From assembly GCF_019511445.1 (NCBI RefSeq), contig NZ_JAEUAN010000010.1, forward strand, positions 62,001 to 126,000: 64,000 nt of DNA, written 5' to 3'. The DNA is from Aliirhizobium wenxiniae. Lineage in GTDB: Bacteria; Pseudomonadota; Alphaproteobacteria; Rhizobiales; Rhizobiaceae. Under the pieces are notes generated by a model. It saw nothing but the letters and a program-made list of their open reading frames with translations. It searched no databases and was not told where the DNA came from. Position numbers and translations under genes: made by a program. This document shows positions 62,197 through 64,000 of the stretch, in pieces (position 1 is the stretch's first letter; each line of letters opens with the position of its first letter).

Positions 62197-63792
62197 TCAC
62201 ATCCTGAACAGGCCGAACTGCGCGCGTTCGGGGATCGGCGCGTTCAGCACTGCGGAAAAGGAAAGGCCCAGCACATCGCGGGTCTGGGCGGGATCGATCA
62301 CGCCGTCGTCCCACATTCGAGCCGTCGCGTAATAGGGATTGCCCTCATCTTCGTATTTCTGCCGGATCGGAGTTTTGAAGGCTTCCGCTTCCGCCGCACT
62401 CCAAGTCTCGGCGTCGCGATGGACGGAGGCGAGGACGGATGCAGCCTGCTCGCCGCCCATCACGGAAATCCGTGCATTCGGCCAGGAAAAAAGAAACCGT
62501 GGCTGGTAGGCGCGACCGCACATGCCGTAATTGCCAGCTCCGAAACTGCCGCCGATCAGCACGGTGATCTTTGGAACGGAGGCGGTTGCGACCGCCGTCA
62601 CCAGCTTGGCGCCGTTCTTGGCTATGCCTTCCGCCTCATATCTGCCGCCGACCATGAAGCCGGAAATATTCTGCAGGAACAGCAGCGGAATTCTGCGCTG
62701 GCAGGCAAGTTCGATGAAATGCGCGCCCTTCAAGGCGCTTTCCGAAAACAGCACGCCATTGTTTGCCAGGATGGCAACCGGAACGCCCCAGATGCGTGCG
62801 AAACCGCAGACGAGCGTCGATCCATAGAGCGGCTTGAACTCCTGCAGTTCCGATCCGTCGACAATACGGGCGATCACCTCGCGTACATCATAGGGCGTGC
62901 GCACATCCTGCGGCACGACACCGTAAAGCTCTGAAGCTTCGAGCAGGGGAGGGCGCGGCGTGGCGATCTCGATATCCAACGTCTTCGGGCGATTGAGGGT
63001 CGCGACGATATCCCGGACGATCAGCAGCGCGTGCTCGTCATTCTCGGCGACATGATCGACGACCCCGGATTTTCTTCCATGGGTTTCGGCACCGCCCAGT
63101 TCCTCGGCCGAAATCACCTCGCCAGTTGCGGCCTTCACCAGTGGCGGGCCAGCGAGGAAGATCGTGCCCTGACCGCGCACGATCACCGTCTCGTCCGACA
63201 TGGCCGGCACATAGGCGCCACCCGCCGTGCAGCTTCCCATCACGCAAGCAATCTGAGCGATACCCGCCGCCGACATCTGTGCCTGATTGTAGAAAATCCG
63301 ACCGAAATGATCGCGGTCCGGAAATACCTCTGCCTGATGCGGCAGGTTGGCGCCGCCCGAATCGACCAGATAGATGCAGGGCAGACGGTTTTCAGAGGCG
63401 ATCTCCTGCGCCCTTAAATGCTTCTTCACCGTCATCGGGAAATAGGCGCCGCCCTTCACCGTCGGGTCATGGGCGACAATCATGCATTCGCGGCCCGACA
63501 CCCTTCCGATGCCGGCGATCATCCCAGCCCCCGGTGCTTCATCGCCATACATGCCGCCTGCTGCAAGCTGGCCGATTTCCAGAAGCGGCGAGCCAGGATC
63601 GAGCAACCGCTGCACCCGGTCGCGCGGCAACAATTTTCCGCGTGCGACATGGCGTTCGCGATGGCTTTCCGATCCGCCAAGCGCAGCAATCGCAACTTTC
63701 TCCCGCAGTTCCCCTGCAAGCGCCTGGTTATGCGCCTCATTTGCCTTGAAGCCTTCGGAGTTGCTATCGAGCGTGGTGCGAATCTGAGGCAT
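62197..63792 (-). CDS. liuB: Acyl-CoA carboxylase beta subunit, methylcrotonyl-CoA type
   Basis: A 531-residue carboxyltransferase. Seen: '[21 protein letters not shown]' (as '[11 protein letters not shown]'), '[23 protein letters not shown]' (as '[13 protein letters not shown]'), '[13 protein letters not shown]', '[22 protein letters not shown]' (as 'FYNQAQMSA'), '[16 protein letters not shown]', '[19 protein letters not shown]' and '[20 protein letters not shown]'. These fit methylcrotonyl-CoA or geranyl-CoA carboxylase beta chains. ATG overlaps the stop of the acyl-CoA dehydrogenase gene by one base (TGATG). Confidence 0.93.
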   Translation of the reverse strand: MPQIRTTLDSNSEGFKANEAHNQALAGELREKVAIAALGGSESHRERHVARGKLLPRDRVQRLLDPGSPLLEIGQLAAGGMYGDEAPGAGMIAGIGRVSGRECMIVAHDPTVKGGAYFPMTVKKHLRAQEIASENRLPCIYLVDSGGANLPHQAEVFPDRDHFGRIFYNQAQMSAAGIAQIACVMGSCTAGGAYVPAMSDETVIVRGQGTIFLAGPPLVKAATGEVISAEELGGAETHGRKSGVVDHVAENDEHALLIVRDIVATLNRPKTLDIEIATPRPPLLEASELYGVVPQDVRTPYDVREVIARIVDGSELQEFKPLYGSTLVCGFARIWGVPVAILANNGVLFSESALKGAHFIELACQRRIPLLFLQNISGFMVGGRYEAEGIAKNGAKLVTAVATASVPKITVLIGGSFGAGNYGMCGRAYQPRFLFSWPNARISVMGGEQAASVLASVHRDAETWSAAEAEAFKTPIRQKYEDEGNPYYATARMWDDGVIDPAQTRDVLGLSFSAVLNAPIPERAQFGLFRM

Positions 63793-64000
63793 CAGCCGTT
63801 GCCCCCCGCACCAATCACTTCCCGGCCGATCAGCATGCGGCGCACTTCGTTGGTGCCGGCGCCGATATCGAGCAGCTTGGCGTCGCGCCAGAAACGCTCC
63901 ACCGGCCAATCCTTCGTATAACCCGCGCCGCCAAGCGCCTGGATTGCCTGTTCGGCAACCTTCACGGCGCTTTCGGAGGCATAGAGGATCGCACCGGCGG
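63792..64000 (-). CDS. liuA: Acyl-CoA dehydrogenase, probable isovaleryl-CoA dehydrogenase, C-terminal end only
   Basis: The window holds the last 68 codons; the rest lies beyond the right edge. The visible end contains '[20 protein letters not shown]', '[20 protein letters not shown]' and ends '...VIGAGGNG'. This is the typical C-terminal helix bundle of acyl-CoA dehydrogenases, and '[11 protein letters not shown]' is where isovaleryl-CoA dehydrogenases differ from others ('EIGAGTSE' type). It starts the leucine degradation operon by oxidising isovaleryl-CoA (inferred). The stop codon overlaps the start of the carboxylase beta gene. Confidence 0.85.
   Translation of the reverse strand, partial: AGAILYASESAVKVAEQAIQALGGAGYTKDWPVERFWRDAKLLDIGAGTNEVRRMLIGREVIGAGGNG

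Noticed and set aside
1..64000. tRNA, rRNA, CRISPR, IS elements, phage or toxin-antitoxin genes
   Set aside because: None recognised on either strand; no repeat-spacer periodicity and no transposase or integrase motifs in any frame.

Overview
The window reads as part of a Rhizobiaceae replicon (Rhizobium/Agrobacterium/Ensifer type). The main reasons are a DUF982 protein, a tandem pair of the palindromic intergenic elements common in rhizobial genomes (31841-31940), a very high density of ABC importers for plant-derived solutes, and moderately high GC. No rRNA, tRNA, CRISPR array, transposase, integrase or phage gene was seen. The content (transport plus catabolism, almost no housekeeping genes) would suit a chromid or megaplasmid, but this is inference.

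Layout. 1-1773: end of a peptide-type solute-binding protein gene and a DUF982 gene. 1810-14566: a PLP-dependent cystathionine gamma-synthase-like enzyme, then a xylose/xylan block (xylFGH importer, XylR, a MalFGK-type importer and a GH43 beta-xylosidase). 14589-17168: ABC ATPase, FtsX-like permease with a histidine-rich loop and DUF3299 protein, a probable metal (zinc) system. 17311-19065: alkaline phosphatase with a clear Pho box. 19220-24585: IclR regulator, GntP-type permease, YjhG-type dehydratase and YagE/YjhH-type aldolase, the same gene set as the E. coli yjhIHGF D-xylonate locus. 24947-25813: an esterase-like hydrolase. 25970-31840: a nucleotide-sugar and glycosyltransferase cluster containing an unusual ColD-like enzyme. 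32020-38667: FAH-family hydrolase, polar-amino-acid-type ABC importer, altronate-dehydratase-family enzyme and a tandem-wHTH GntR regulator. 38798-51298: an undescribed-looking catabolic locus around a Dpp-type importer. 51493-57760: L-rhamnose catabolism. 57891-64000: branched-chain aminotransferase and a leucine/isovalerate-type acyl-CoA degradation operon running off the right edge.

How the genes work together. Xylo-oligosaccharides taken up by the 8840-14566 importer would be cut by the cytoplasmic GH43 enzyme, free xylose enters through XylFGH, and xylonate can be taken up and split to pyruvate and glycolaldehyde by the 20154-24585 genes. Rhamnose goes through mutarotase, isomerase, kinase and aldolase to dihydroxyacetone phosphate and lactaldehyde, the latter reduced by the FucO-like enzyme; no rhamnose transporter is visible. 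The right-hand operon combines an acyl-CoA dehydrogenase and a biotin-dependent carboxylase with a MaoC hydratase and a CitE-type lyase instead of the usual enoyl-CoA hydratase and HMG-CoA lyase.

The most promising places for new biology are the 38798-51298 locus (BNR/Asp-box protein, PdxA2, two dehydrogenase types, DapA-like lyase, hydratase, shared divergent promoter), the ColD-like gene next to gmd and fcl, and the histidine-loop ABC system. Several operator candidates were found by eye, notably a Pho box, a TTGTCGACAA palindrome upstream of the GntR operon and a TGTTC/GAACA array around a TATAAT box upstream of the xylonate genes.
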